Of a stretch of DNA of 64,000 nt, positions 8,678 to 17,722 are shown piece by piece (position 1 is the first letter of the stretch; each line of letters starts with the position of its first letter). Source of the DNA: Candidatus Helarchaeota archaeon (GTDB lineage: Archaea; Asgardarchaeota; Lokiarchaeia; Helarchaeales; RDOG01); contig JAHPZH010000002.1 in NCBI GenBank assembly GCA_019058315.1, forward strand, positions 186,001 to 250,000. The letters run 5' to 3'. A model generated the notes under the pieces. It was given only the letters and a program-made list of their open reading frames with translations, was not told the origin of the DNA and ran no database searches. The position numbers and the translations under genes are program-made.

Positions 8678-8756
8678 TTATTTTTCAGAATCGCCTTCAG
8701 GACTTATCTCTTCAAGTATTAAGCCATCTTCGGTAATTGGAGCCTTTCTGAGGATA
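8678..8756 (-). pseudogene. Relic of a second copy of the DUF4139-type gene's 3' end
   Basis: On the minus strand this stretch reads FILRKAPITEDG, continues for a further 16 residues and stops at 8678-8680. The intact gene just upstream ends with FILNKAPVTEDD and a similar acidic tail. DNA identity is obvious over about 35 bases (CATCTTCGGTAAYTGGAGCC). There is no start codon, and an in-frame stop occurs a few codons upstream. I read it as the surviving tail of a duplicated gene or domain, in the same orientation and directly behind the intact copy. Confidence 0.65.
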
Positions 8757-8798
8757 AAAGGAGAATGATTTCAATATAATAAAGTAGAAAAAAAACAT

Positions 8799-8876
8799 TC
8801 AGAATTTATGTTTCTTTTCAAGAATAAGTGGATCATCACCGTAACGGACTTTTCTTCCTTTATAATATAGTTTCAC
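8799..8876 (-). pseudogene. Possible coding relic, 25 codons
   Basis: A minus-strand frame reads VKLYYKGRKVRYGDDPLILE and ends at TGA 8799-8801. The frame continues upstream without a good start (a GTG at 8876 is possible, with no clear ribosome-binding site). The composition looks protein-like rather than random for this AT-rich DNA. It may be another eroded tail beside the DUF4139-type gene. Weakly supported. Confidence 0.25.
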
Positions 8877-8933
8877 TTTTTCATTACAAATTTGTATTCG
8901 AGGATGTAAAAGAAAAAAATAAAAAAAAATAAA

Positions 8934-11900
8934 TTATTTTCCTGAAATTTCTGTATCCATTTCAAAAACTATATCATCTTCGGTAACTGGAGCCTTATTA
9001 AGAATAAATTCTTCAATTTGTTTATCTAAAGGTTCGATTTTAGAATTTAATTCTTTAATTTTTTGATATAATTCTTCGATTTTTACTTCTTGAACCTCTA
9101 ACTTTCCAGTATATCTTGCTCTTGATGATTGTTCGCTAGAGTGTAAACTTTTCAAATTTTCCCTTAATCTTTTTTGGTCCTGAACAATATCATCATATTC
9201 TTTTTGTAACTCAGAAATTTCTTTTAAGATGTCCTTTTTGTTTTCTAATAAACCTACTAATTCCAAAAGGAACTCGTTCTGTTCATTATTTAAAAGGTTT
9301 CTTTCGATCCAGTGCTCTATTACTATTCTCGTTATATCTGTATAAATTATGCTAGATTCCGTTTTAGTTCTTAGCTTAAATTCATATTCTTTATTTAATG
9401 TTGATTCAGCAATTCTTGTCTTAAAACTCCAAAACTTAAATTTCTCTCGATAATCATAATCACCTGGAACAATTTCATAATTAGACTCTTTTGCATGTTC
9501 TATGATAATATCTCGAGAAAATTCATTGTGGTTTGTCATGGTGTATACATTTGTTTGGATTATGTAATATTTTTCATAAATACCGGATCTTTTAAAGACA
9601 ATTTCATGAGGTTCTTTCTGGGTTTTTTCTGATTTTCTATGTATCACATATACATTCGTATCTTGATCTACTGGAATTCGATATTTATCATTTTCTTTTA
9701 GGGTTGGTAATATGGATTCACCAATGTAATTCTTTTTGTCCCAAACCGTAACTGGACCACACATTATGGTTTTTGCTAACGTGTTTTCTATTTCAAAATT
9801 TAATATAGGGTACTCTGAACCTCTATCCAAATTAAAAACTAGATATAACTGACAATTAACTCGTTCTCTGAAAATATTCTCTATTTTCGACTGTCTCCCA
9901 GGAACAAGATCAACTCTAGGATCATCTAAATATTTTTGTATATTTGCATCGTTCATTTTGTAACATTCTAAGTTGAATCCTTCAGTTTCTTTAATCAATT
10001 TATAGGAAAGTTCTGAGTCATTGATTAATTTCATATTAGAAAATTGATTCATTCCTTCTTGTGCAAATGGTGTAAATGAGAATGGATCTCTTATTGGACC
10101 TTTGAACTTCAATACGAATGTTTTTTTCTCTTTTGGACCAATATTGATCAAAAATCTATAGAAATCTTGAAGTTCTTCATAAGGATTTGAAGAATCAAAT
10201 AGATCATACTGAATTTTGGGATGTTCGAGGATAATCGCCTTACTTTCCTCACCTTTATTCTCGAGAGAATATTCATAGATATATATTAATTCCTTTAAAC
10301 GGAAAAGTCCCCATAAGTAATAAATTAGACCAGTATCTTCGGTTTTTGTTTCAGTGTTTAATATAATTTCACAATTTGTGTCAATTGAATATGGTATGAT
10401 TGTTTTCTCTTTCTTTTCTAAGATCGGTAGCATACCTACGCTTAAAAATTTCTCATCCTGATATATTGTTATGGGACCTGATTCTATGATTTTATCCAAA
10501 GAATTGATTACTTCAACACATTTTAAAGGATAATTTCTAGTATAAGTGTAGTTAAATAAGCTAATTTTTTTGCCATCAATTTCGGATTCATATTTATTTT
10601 CTATGACATTTTGTTGAACATCATCGATTTTCTTTTCTTTTACTTCACAACATTTCAGTTTTAATGTATCCGGCTTCATAGTAATATTATATGTTAAATC
10701 TGTGCTTACAATAAGTCCTTGAGAATGTAATCTATTTACTAGATTTGGAGATATCGAATCGAGACCTGTGCCAATTTTATTTAATTTTCTAAAAGTAATT
10801 ACGAACTCTTTAACCTCTCGAGCTTTTATTTCTACTCTGAATCTAAGATAATTTGCTGTTTTTTCAATGGGTTCTTCAGTATCATAAAGATAAAAACCTG
10901 AGACTTTTGGCTGTTCTATAATAAGAGCTTTATCTAATGTTGAAGAATTAATTATTTTATAAACAAATTTTTTGATACTATAGACCATTTTATAAAAACT
11001 GCCATTTTTAAAAATAAATTGTCTCGTATCTTTTTGAATATCCTCAATTTTCTTTAGAACTCTTACCTGTAAATCAACAGAATACGGAACTCTTCTTTCC
11101 TCAGTTGGTCTTAAAAATGGTAAAACTGCTTCACCCTCAAAAATAGCTTCCGATGATTCGGGCTCGAAACCATAAAATGAAATAGGTCCACTTTCTAAGG
11201 AATATCCACTCGTGTTTTTAATGTTAACAGAAAGCATCGGGTTAATTTCTCGAACTTTTTCATTGTAAACACTCACTTTTTCTCCTTTGATTTTCTTTTG
11301 AAGTATTGGAATTAAAGCAGATTGATTTCTTTTAACAGTTACAGGTACTGGCACAACATATCTAAAAGCTAACTCTTCCGAAGATTTAGCCTCTTCAGAT
11401 ACTTTAAAATCGGAAACCGTTTTAGACGAGCTATCAGCTGAGGTACCTGATGAAAAAGCTAAACTAGATGTAGGTCCACCTCTAAAAACACTAGTAGCAT
11501 CTGCTATAGTTAATTTTGGTAGATCATCAGGTATCTCTTCTTCATCCATGTCCATTTCAAGTTCTATTGGCTCTTCTTTTCCTAATTCTCTCATTTTTCT
11601 TTTCTTTGGTGCTTTTAATTCGGACATTAATGCTGAGGTTGCTCGTGCCATTGGTGGAGGTGGTGCAGGTACCGCAGGAGGACCGCCTGGACCCGCAGCA
11701 AAACCTAATTTTTTACCTTTTTTAGGTCGTGAGGGTTTTCTTTCAACTGCACCTGCTGGCATATCTTCTGTTTCTGGAAGAAGTCCAACTTCAGCTTCAC
11801 TTTCCTCAAATTCAACAGCAGATAAACCATACTCTTTTTCTGGTTTCTTAAAGGATCGAGTTATCCAATTTGGTGTGTACAAATCGTAGACGAAAGAAAT

Positions 11901-12656
11901 AGGAAGCCCAGACACTAAAGTAAGATCCACATTTAGCCAATCTTCGTCTAGAACATTATCGACTAAGGCGTAATTTTGTAAATAAAATTCAGAATCATCT
12001 TCAAACATTCCGCTTATTAAACGATAACTACATTTCCAGCTTGGAGTATCTTGAAGGTATATTATCATTACTTCTTCGTTAGGCGAATCCCCATCAAAAT
12101 AAATCGTTAATGTTTTATTATCTTTCTTTTTGCCCAAATAGATGGTATTAATAAAAAATTCTAACTCATCTTGCATTTTTTTATCTTGTAATGTAAAGTT
12201 TGAGTCTGGACCTGTTATATCCATTAATTTAATATTTTTTATCTGTCCACCCTTCTCGCAGATTGTGACATAGGGTTCAGGTATCGCCTTTTCCTTTCCC
12301 TCTCTCAGATATTCTTGAATTCCTAAAATCTTTCCTTCAACCATATGATTTGTGAATTCTATTTTAATTTCGGTCCCAATTAATTGCTTTATAAGGGTAA
12401 TAAACGCATCAATTTGTGGAACTTTAATTAATGATCCCTCTAATGCCTTTGCTGTGTCGATATCACTTGCTTCATAGGATACACCAGCTATTTTCGCTTT
12501 CTCTGTCAAAATCGAAAGTGTTGCCAGAAGATCATTCATTGTTTTCTTTCTAAAAGAAAAAGTCACAGACTTATCTTTAGTTAAGTCAATGGCACCTCTT
12601 CTCTCAAAGTATCCAATTCCAGTCTTAAATAGTACAACTTTTTTAATATCTAACAT
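8934..12656 (-). CDS. Giant DUF4139-type protein with three repeated modules, Pro-rich linker and C-terminal coiled coil
   Basis: The 1240-residue protein opens with VVLFKTGIGYFERRG, the typical start of DUF4139-like proteins. A beta-rich region runs to about residue 280. An acidic and Pro/Gly-rich low-complexity linker follows (about 285-440), containing APPPPM near residue 330 with a hydrophobic/basic segment after it. Then come three related modules whose marker strand recurs with spacing of about 238 residues: SGPISFYG (about 487), SGPITIYQ (about 725) and CGPVTVWD (about 964), each followed by a LP-hydrophobic strand and RIP/IPY motif. A charged coiled coil occupies about 1125-1215. No signal peptide or membrane helix is seen. 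Function unknown; size and layout suggest a scaffold or adhesive protein. A tail relic lies immediately downstream. Confidence 0.8.
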   Translation of the reverse strand: MLDIKKVVLFKTGIGYFERRGAIDLTKDKSVTFSFRKKTMNDLLATLSILTEKAKIAGVSYEASDIDTAKALEGSLIKVPQIDAFITLIKQLIGTEIKIEFTNHMVEGKILGIQEYLREGKEKAIPEPYVTICEKGGQIKNIKLMDITGPDSNFTLQDKKMQDELEFFINTIYLGKKKDNKTLTIYFDGDSPNEEVMIIYLQDTPSWKCSYRLISGMFEDDSEFYLQNYALVDNVLDEDWLNVDLTLVSGLPISFVYDLYTPNWITRSFKKPEKEYGLSAVEFEESEAEVGLLPETEDMPAGAVERKPSRPKKGKKLGFAAGPGGPPAVPAPPPPMARATSALMSELKAPKKRKMRELGKEEPIELEMDMDEEEIPDDLPKLTIADATSVFRGGPTSSLAFSSGTSADSSSKTVSDFKVSEEAKSSEELAFRYVVPVPVTVKRNQSALIPILQKKIKGEKVSVYNEKVREINPMLSVNIKNTSGYSLESGPISFYGFEPESSEAIFEGEAVLPFLRPTEERRVPYSVDLQVRVLKKIEDIQKDTRQFIFKNGSFYKMVYSIKKFVYKIINSSTLDKALIIEQPKVSGFYLYDTEEPIEKTANYLRFRVEIKAREVKEFVITFRKLNKIGTGLDSISPNLVNRLHSQGLIVSTDLTYNITMKPDTLKLKCCEVKEKKIDDVQQNVIENKYESEIDGKKISLFNYTYTRNYPLKCVEVINSLDKIIESGPITIYQDEKFLSVGMLPILEKKEKTIIPYSIDTNCEIILNTETKTEDTGLIYYLWGLFRLKELIYIYEYSLENKGEESKAIILEHPKIQYDLFDSSNPYEELQDFYRFLINIGPKEKKTFVLKFKGPIRDPFSFTPFAQEGMNQFSNMKLINDSELSYKLIKETEGFNLECYKMNDANIQKYLDDPRVDLVPGRQSKIENIFRERVNCQLYLVFNLDRGSEYPILNFEIENTLAKTIMCGPVTVWDKKNYIGESILPTLKENDKYRIPVDQDTNVYVIHRKSEKTQKEPHEIVFKRSGIYEKYYIIQTNVYTMTNHNEFSRDIIIEHAKESNYEIVPGDYDYREKFKFWSFKTRIAESTLNKEYEFKLRTKTESSIIYTDITRIVIEHWIERNLLNNEQNEFLLELVGLLENKKDILKEISELQKEYDDIVQDQKRLRENLKSLHSSEQSSRARYTGKLEVQEVKIEELYQKIKELNSKIEPLDKQIEEFILNKAPVTEDDIVFEMDTEISGK

Positions 12657-12895
12657 GTAAATCGCCCTTTTTCCAAGATTATTTTAATTTTTTCAGAAAT
12701 ATAAAAAGGCAATTCATCTAAAAAATTCTTAATATTTAAAACTTATAATTTGTAGAATAATTGTTGGATTTCAAAAACCATAAAATTAATAAAATTGGAA
12801 TCATTCAATTTCTAAAGGCTCTATTTTATTATTCGATAGCGAAATAGTAAAATCTCAACCTAAAGAGTCTGTAAATAGTAGACAAACAATAATTA

Positions 12896-12972
12896 GCCGT
12901 CGTGGCTTAGTTAGGTAGAGCATCCGGCTGTTAACCGGACGGTCGTAGGTTCGAATCCTACCGACGGCGCCA
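12896..12972 (+). tRNA. tRNA-Asn (GUU)
   Basis: A complete cloverleaf: acceptor GCCGTCG/CGACGGC, D-arm, anticodon stem TCCGG/CCGGA around loop CTGTTAA (anticodon GTT), and T-arm GTAGG-TTCGAAT-CCTAC. The discriminator is G and CCA is encoded (12970-12972). No intron. The tRNA-Glu gene follows 4 bases later, so the two are probably one transcript. Confidence 0.96.
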
Positions 12973-12976
12973 ATAT

Positions 12977-13113
12977 GCTCCGATGGTGTAGAAAGCCGTA
13001 AAAAATGTTACTACGGTTTGCAAATCCCGGCCAAGCATAAAGGGCTTTCGATTACTTTGCTAAGGGTAAAAAGATACCCTTCGACCCGGGTTCGAATCCC
13101 GGTCGGAGCACCA
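12977..13113 (+). tRNA. tRNA-Glu (UUC) with two introns, one in the D-loop
   Basis: The acceptor GCTCCGA/TCGGAGC and T-arm CCGGG-TTCGAAT-CCCGG flank an interrupted body. The anticodon stem AAGGG (13040-13044) and CCCTT (13077-13081) enclose loop CTTTCG|A, with anticodon TTC at 13047-13049. A canonical 37/38 intron occupies about 13051-13075. A second insertion of about 33 bases (about 12992-13024) lies in the D-loop and folds into its own hairpin (AAGCCGTA/TACGGTT). Removing both restores a normal archaeal tRNA-Glu, GGTGTAG-TCCCGGCCAAGCAT. CCA is encoded at 13111-13113, followed by a T-run. Intron borders are uncertain by a few bases. Confidence 0.9.
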
Positions 13114-13227
13114 TTTTTTATTTCTGCCTTTTAAATATATAAATAAGTTATTTTATAGATTATATCAACTTTTTATCTAAAATCCAAATTCCCTAGATAC
13201 AGATGATATTAAAAAGAAGGCGAATGA

Positions 13228-13452
13228 ATGAACTTTTATAAAAAGTTAATAATCATTGGAATTATTGGGGTTGTACCTATGGCAATTATTTTCGGTATTA
13301 TCATACCATGGATAGCATACGCAGCTATGTCGCTAAAAATTGAGATGCCAGAATATGGAACAATAGAATATCTAATCTTCATGCATGTAATGTGGACAAC
13401 AGATGACGAGGACCTTTATGTTTTTTTAAGATTAATTTGGTTATTGTCATAA
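13228..13452 (+). CDS. Small membrane protein, hypothetical
   Basis: The 74-residue protein has one clear N-terminal membrane helix (IIIGIIGVVPMAIIFGIIIPW, about residues 8-29) and a weaker hydrophobic stretch at the C-terminus (VFLRLIWLLS). An acidic TTDDEDL segment separates them. ATG 13228 is preceded by a purine-rich GAAGGCGAATG that could serve for ribosome binding. It sits alone between the tRNA-Glu gene and serB. I do not recognise the family. Confidence 0.5.
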   Translation: MNFYKKLIIIGIIGVVPMAIIFGIIIPWIAYAAMSLKIEMPEYGTIEYLIFMHVMWTTDDEDLYVFLRLIWLLS

Positions 13453-13604
13453 TAACAAATGAAAAATAAAAAATTCTTAATTTCAACACTTTATTCTTGA
13501 AAATGAATTTTGACGGAACAAATTGGTCTGTAATTTTTAGAACAAAGACTTTATTTTAAGAAATGATAGATAATCTTGAAAGAATATTTGCCAAATGATA
13601 AATA

Positions 13605-14825
13605 ATGTCGAAGAATCAAGAGCTGCTGGTAATCACTGCATATGGAAAGGACCGGCCTGGTTTAGTAAAAAATATTACATCCATTCTTGGTCAAAATAAT
13701 ATAAATATTGTTGATATTGAAGCACGAATTATGCGTGGTTTATTTATTATTTTCTTAATTGTTGATTTAAGTACAGGGTCTATCTCTAAAGAGGATCTGA
13801 TTAAAAAATATAACGAATTAGCGAATATAATCGATTTTGTTATCAATATAGAACCCTACAGAGAGGGGAGAAGAAAAGTTGAAAAAGAGCTTATGTTCCT
13901 AACAATTTTAGGTATGGACAGACCAGGAATTGTATTTGCACTATCTAAGTTAATGGCAGAATATAACGCAAACATTGAAAGCATTAAAATGATTTCTCGT
14001 GGTAAATTAATTGTAATGGAAGTACTTATTGATATAAGTGACTTAAAGATAGATCCAATTGATTTCAGAAAACATTTACAGGATTTATGGCAAGAATTAG
14101 GAGTCTCAGGAGTCTTTCAAAAAGAGGATATTTATCAAAAATCAAAAAAATTAATAGTTTTTGATATGGATAGCACATTAATACAAGCAGAAGTAATTGA
14201 TGAATTAGCTAAAGTTGCAGGTGTTGGTGATCGGGTTAAAGAACTCACTTCAAAAGCGATGAATGGAGAAATAGACTATAAAAAAGCATTAAAAGAACGG
14301 GTAAGTCTTTTAAAGGGGTTAGAAGAACCTGTTGTTGAGCAATTAGCTGAAAAAATTACACTTACACCTGGAGCTGAAGAATTAATCGAGATTTTAAAAA
14401 TATTAAATTATAAAATTGCTATTATCAGTGGAGGATTTAATATATTCACGAATACCCTAAAGAAAAAATTAGGCATTGACTATACCTTTTCAAATAAACT
14501 AGTCATAGAAAATGGTATTTTAACTGGTGAATTAGAAGAACCAATTATCGATGCAGAAGAAAAAGGAAGAATTATCTCTTGGTTAGCAACAGTTGAAAAT
14601 ATCTCAAAAAATGAAATTGTTGCTGTGGGTGATGGGGCTACAGATAGGTATATGTTTAATGCCTCTGGTTTAGGAATAGGATTTAATCCAAAGGATGTCC
14701 TAAAACAATTTTCTGACGGTGTAATTTCGGATAAAAATATATTTGGTTTATTATACGCCCTAGGAATACCAGAAAAAGAGTTAAAGAGATTGATAAATTC
14801 AGTTAATAATAAAAATCACAAATAA
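13605..14825 (+). CDS. serB: Phosphoserine phosphatase with two N-terminal ACT domains
   Basis: The 406-residue SerB has two consecutive ACT domains (about residues 6-80, starting ITAYGKDRPGLV, and 95-170, starting LTILGMDRPGIV). A HAD phosphatase follows, with the nucleophile motif FDMDSTLIQ (about 186-194), the GGF motif II region (about 276) and GDGATD (about 341-346). It hydrolyses O-phosphoserine to serine. ACT domains usually bind the amino acid product and give feedback control. It is a single gene between unrelated neighbours. Strong assignment. Confidence 0.92.
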   Translation: MSKNQELLVITAYGKDRPGLVKNITSILGQNNINIVDIEARIMRGLFIIFLIVDLSTGSISKEDLIKKYNELANIIDFVINIEPYREGRRKVEKELMFLTILGMDRPGIVFALSKLMAEYNANIESIKMISRGKLIVMEVLIDISDLKIDPIDFRKHLQDLWQELGVSGVFQKEDIYQKSKKLIVFDMDSTLIQAEVIDELAKVAGVGDRVKELTSKAMNGEIDYKKALKERVSLLKGLEEPVVEQLAEKITLTPGAEELIEILKILNYKIAIISGGFNIFTNTLKKKLGIDYTFSNKLVIENGILTGELEEPIIDAEEKGRIISWLATVENISKNEIVAVGDGATDRYMFNASGLGIGFNPKDVLKQFSDGVISDKNIFGLLYALGIPEKELKRLINSVNNKNHK

Positions 14826-14859
14826 TTAATTTTATTCTTCAAATTTTAAGAAACGTGAC

Positions 14860-16191
14860 TTACTTTAATTTGTAATAATCACTTTTTGGAATATATTTTT
14901 TAGATTTTTTTTGTTTCTTTCTTAATTGAATACGTCTTTCATAGGTTTTATCAGTAAAGTAAAAAATACTATCTAATTCTCCTGATTCTGTTGGTTCTGC
15001 CATTTCTATAGTCAATTCAATAGGATGTTTAATATCAGCATTACCAGAATTAGAAATTTTTTTACCATCTTTTTGAAGGTTTTTAACCTTTTGGGTAAAA
15101 AATGTATTAGAATATTTTCCCCCCATAATAATAATTGGCATATTTTCTTTGAGATATCCATTCGTAAGTTTAATTAAAGCTATATGAGTTTCATTATTAT
15201 AATTTAGAATACTTCCTAATTCTATTAATCGGAAATGTGATAAATTTGTTGCTGATTTATGTTGATGGTCAATTTCGGTGGGACGGTGAAAATAAAATCC
15301 TGTAGTCATTCCCCTATTATAAACCTTCGCTAATTCTTTTCTCCAATCTTTTGCTTTCTTTTTAGAAAATGTTCCATTATAATAAGCATCGATTGCTTCC
15401 CGATAGATAGATGAAACCACATGAACATAATAAGGATCTCTCATTCTTCCTTCGATTTTTAGTGCATCAACTCCCGCTTCTATTATTTCAGGGATATAAG
15501 ATACCATACATAGATCCCGTGAATTCATAAACCGGACTCCGTCATAGAGAAATTCATGACCTTCTTCATCATAAACTCTCCATTCTCTACGGCATGGCTG
15601 TTCACATCGTCCTCGATTCGCACTTTTTTTATCTGTTCCAGAGCAATATTGAGATAAATAACATCGACCTGATACTGCTGAACACATCGCACCATGGACG
15701 AAAATCTCGATATCAGTTTTTATTTTTGACTTTATTTCTTTAATTTGTTTCAAAGAACATTCTCTTGCTAGAATTAGTTTGGATGCGCCCAAAGACTCAT
15801 AAAACTTAGCAGCAATAGAATTTGTTATATTACATTGGGTCGAGACGTGAAAGGGGATATTTCTTTCTATTGCTGCTTGAATGGATGCAAAATCATGGAC
15901 AATAACAGCATCTATTTCTGCTTTTTTTGCAGCATCTAAAAGTTCTTCTAATTCTTTCAACTCATTTTCATAGATTAAAATATTTGAAGTAAGATATGCT
16001 TTAATAGAGTGCTCATGGCAAATCTTAACAACGTCTTTCATTTCTTCAATAGTGAAATTTTCACTTTTCATTCGCATATTAAATTTTTTAACACCAAAAT
16101 AAATAGAATTTGCATTAGGAAGAGCAGCTTTTACAGCTTTCATATTTTTAGCTGGACATACAAGTTCGACCTTTTTTTCGATAAGTTTCAC
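14860..16191 (-). CDS. Peptidase U32 family protein (TrhP/UbiU type)
   Basis: The 443-residue U32-family protein has a TIM-barrel-like N-terminal half and the conserved cysteine cluster MCSAVSGRCYLSQYC ... RCEQPC (about residues 168-202), which in characterised members binds an iron-sulfur cluster. The EGRMRDPYYV motif follows (about 245-254). Relatives such as TrhP and RlhA hydroxylate RNA bases using prephenate; others act in quinone synthesis. The RNA-modification role is therefore plausible but not provable here. The C-terminal KKQKKSKKY tail is basic. No signal peptide. Confidence 0.85.
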   Translation of the reverse strand: MKLIEKKVELVCPAKNMKAVKAALPNANSIYFGVKKFNMRMKSENFTIEEMKDVVKICHEHSIKAYLTSNILIYENELKELEELLDAAKKAEIDAVIVHDFASIQAAIERNIPFHVSTQCNITNSIAAKFYESLGASKLILARECSLKQIKEIKSKIKTDIEIFVHGAMCSAVSGRCYLSQYCSGTDKKSANRGRCEQPCRREWRVYDEEGHEFLYDGVRFMNSRDLCMVSYIPEIIEAGVDALKIEGRMRDPYYVHVVSSIYREAIDAYYNGTFSKKKAKDWRKELAKVYNRGMTTGFYFHRPTEIDHQHKSATNLSHFRLIELGSILNYNNETHIALIKLTNGYLKENMPIIIMGGKYSNTFFTQKVKNLQKDGKKISNSGNADIKHPIELTIEMAEPTESGELDSIFYFTDKTYERRIQLRKKQKKSKKYIPKSDYYKLK

Positions 16192-16346
16192 TTCCTAAAA
16201 ACAAATTTGAGCTAGAATTCGAATCCTAAAATTATAAATTCTCTAATATTAAATTAACCTTTTATAGTATTAATTTTAATGTTTAAATCTAATAAAAGAA
16301 AAAATTAAAATGCGATATAAAATAATCATTAAAAGTGTGATTTCAA

Positions 16347-16877
16347 ATGCCTCTAATTGAACTGAAAGGTAAGAGACCTAAAATCCATGAAACTGCATAT
16401 GTAAGTGATTTGGCTACTTTAATTGGTGATGTTGAAATAGGAGCGAACTCTAGTGTTTGGCCGGGATGTATTATTAGAGGAGATTTTGCAAGAGTAGAGA
16501 TAGGTGAATTTTCTCATATTCAAGATAGTGTTTTAATACATGCCCATATGGCTAATACTCCAACAAACATTGGTAATTACGTGACAATAGAGAGCTGTTG
16601 TGCTATTTATGGTTCTCTAATAAGTGATTATACAATAGTTGGGACAGGTTCTATAGTTTTTGACGGTGCTACTATTGGTGAAACAGTATTAATAGCACCC
16701 AACACAATGATCACTTCTGGTCAAGTTGTTGGAGCGCGGGTTTTTATTCAAGGAGCACCTGCCGCAACTTTGAGAAAATTATCAATGGAAGAAGTAGAAC
16801 AAAATCGTGATAGGGCTGAAAGATACTCCGAAGTATTTGAGAAATTAGGTAGATGGTTGCCTAGAGAAAAAAAATAG
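16347..16877 (+). CDS. Gamma-carbonic-anhydrase-like left-handed beta-helix protein with altered metal site
   Basis: The 176-residue hexapeptide-repeat protein has IGDVEIGANSSVWPG, VVGARVFIQGAPA and a C-terminal helix, matching the gamma-CA/PaaY family in length and layout. Active gamma-CAs use three histidines. Here IHAH (about residue 71-74) supplies the first region, but the GHxxxxH segment reads ESCCAIYG (about 91-98), so two ligands are replaced. Carbonic anhydrase activity is therefore doubtful. The final 33 bases overlap the convergent gene at 16845-17669. Confidence 0.8.
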   Translation: MPLIELKGKRPKIHETAYVSDLATLIGDVEIGANSSVWPGCIIRGDFARVEIGEFSHIQDSVLIHAHMANTPTNIGNYVTIESCCAIYGSLISDYTIVGTGSIVFDGATIGETVLIAPNTMITSGQVVGARVFIQGAPAATLRKLSMEEVEQNRDRAERYSEVFEKLGRWLPREKK

Positions 16878-17669
16878 TGGTAAAGAAGATTCTATATCAA
16901 TAAATTCAACATCAGGACATTTTAATGCTAAAACTTTTGATAATCTACTTAACCCAATAAAAATAGAATTGTAAGTCAGATCAATAAAATTTATTTCAAG
17001 AGATTCTGCAAAGCTTGCAAGAGAAAAATCTAAACCATTTCCTAAAAATAAATCGATATCATTCATTTTGGCTCTTTTCAACCAATTTGGTTGAGCTTTT
17101 TTTCCTACCAACAAAATTGACCTTTTAACTATATCATCAGTTTCATTTACGAGAAGGTATTGAAATCCTTTTAATCCTAATTTATCTGAAATCAAGTTCA
17201 ATAATAAAGAATATCTTATTTTAGATTTAAAAGGTGAACATATTCTCCCATAAGGTTGAAAAGTATCCCCTATTCTTATTTGAAAAACTCCTTCTATCTC
17301 TAATTTTAGTATTTCAGCTAAAGTCTCATTCAATCCTCCCTTCGAATAGGTCCAACTATCTGGAATTTTATAAACGAGTATATTATTTTCTATGATATGT
17401 TTATATTTTTCCAAATTTTCATCTATTAAATTTATTTTTTCCAGATTTTCGAAATCATAAAGTAATATTAAGTCTACCTTATTTTTTAAAGCCTCAATCA
17501 ATACTGTTTTATTCAGGTTTATAGTTAAAATAGCTTTTTTTATTTTTCTTCTTTTCTGTTTTGTTTCATAACTTGGACCAGTTATTAAGCATTGATCAAA
17601 ATCATTGGGATTTATTTGACTATTAGCAACTTCTCTTAAAACTTGAATAACTTCAAAAAAGTTCGTCAT
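16845..17669 (-). CDS. NIF3-like protein lacking the dinuclear-metal residues
   Basis: The 274-residue protein follows the NIF3/DUF34 layout. It has an N-terminal VIQVLREVA helix, the strand DLILLYDF where metal-binding members have a HHP motif, a KGGLNETLAEILKLE helix matching the usual G-x-N-D-x-L-A region, and a C-terminal VLALKCPDVEFI strand. The histidines and glutamate that bind metals in active members are absent at each expected place (LLYDF, PDSWTY, LTYNS). It is probably a diverged or regulatory member. Its 3' end overlaps the convergent beta-helix gene by 33 bases. Assignment rests on pattern only. Confidence 0.55.
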   Translation of the reverse strand: MTNFFEVIQVLREVANSQINPNDFDQCLITGPSYETKQKRRKIKKAILTINLNKTVLIEALKNKVDLILLYDFENLEKINLIDENLEKYKHIIENNILVYKIPDSWTYSKGGLNETLAEILKLEIEGVFQIRIGDTFQPYGRICSPFKSKIRYSLLLNLISDKLGLKGFQYLLVNETDDIVKRSILLVGKKAQPNWLKRAKMNDIDLFLGNGLDFSLASFAESLEINFIDLTYNSIFIGLSRLSKVLALKCPDVEFIDIESSLPLFFFSRQPST

Positions 17670-17722
17670 TAATAAAATCTCTTGCGAAATTAAATATGTA
17701 AATTTAATTTTTAATAATTTAA

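Noticed and set aside
11516..11889. Plus-strand frames rich in Pro/Gly/Ser opposite the DUF4139-type gene
   Set aside because: They are antisense to the low-complexity linker of the 1240-residue protein, whose frame is continuous.
16347..16877. Active gamma carbonic anhydrase
   Set aside because: Two of the three zinc histidines are replaced (ESCCAIYG in place of GHxxxxH), so only the fold is claimed.
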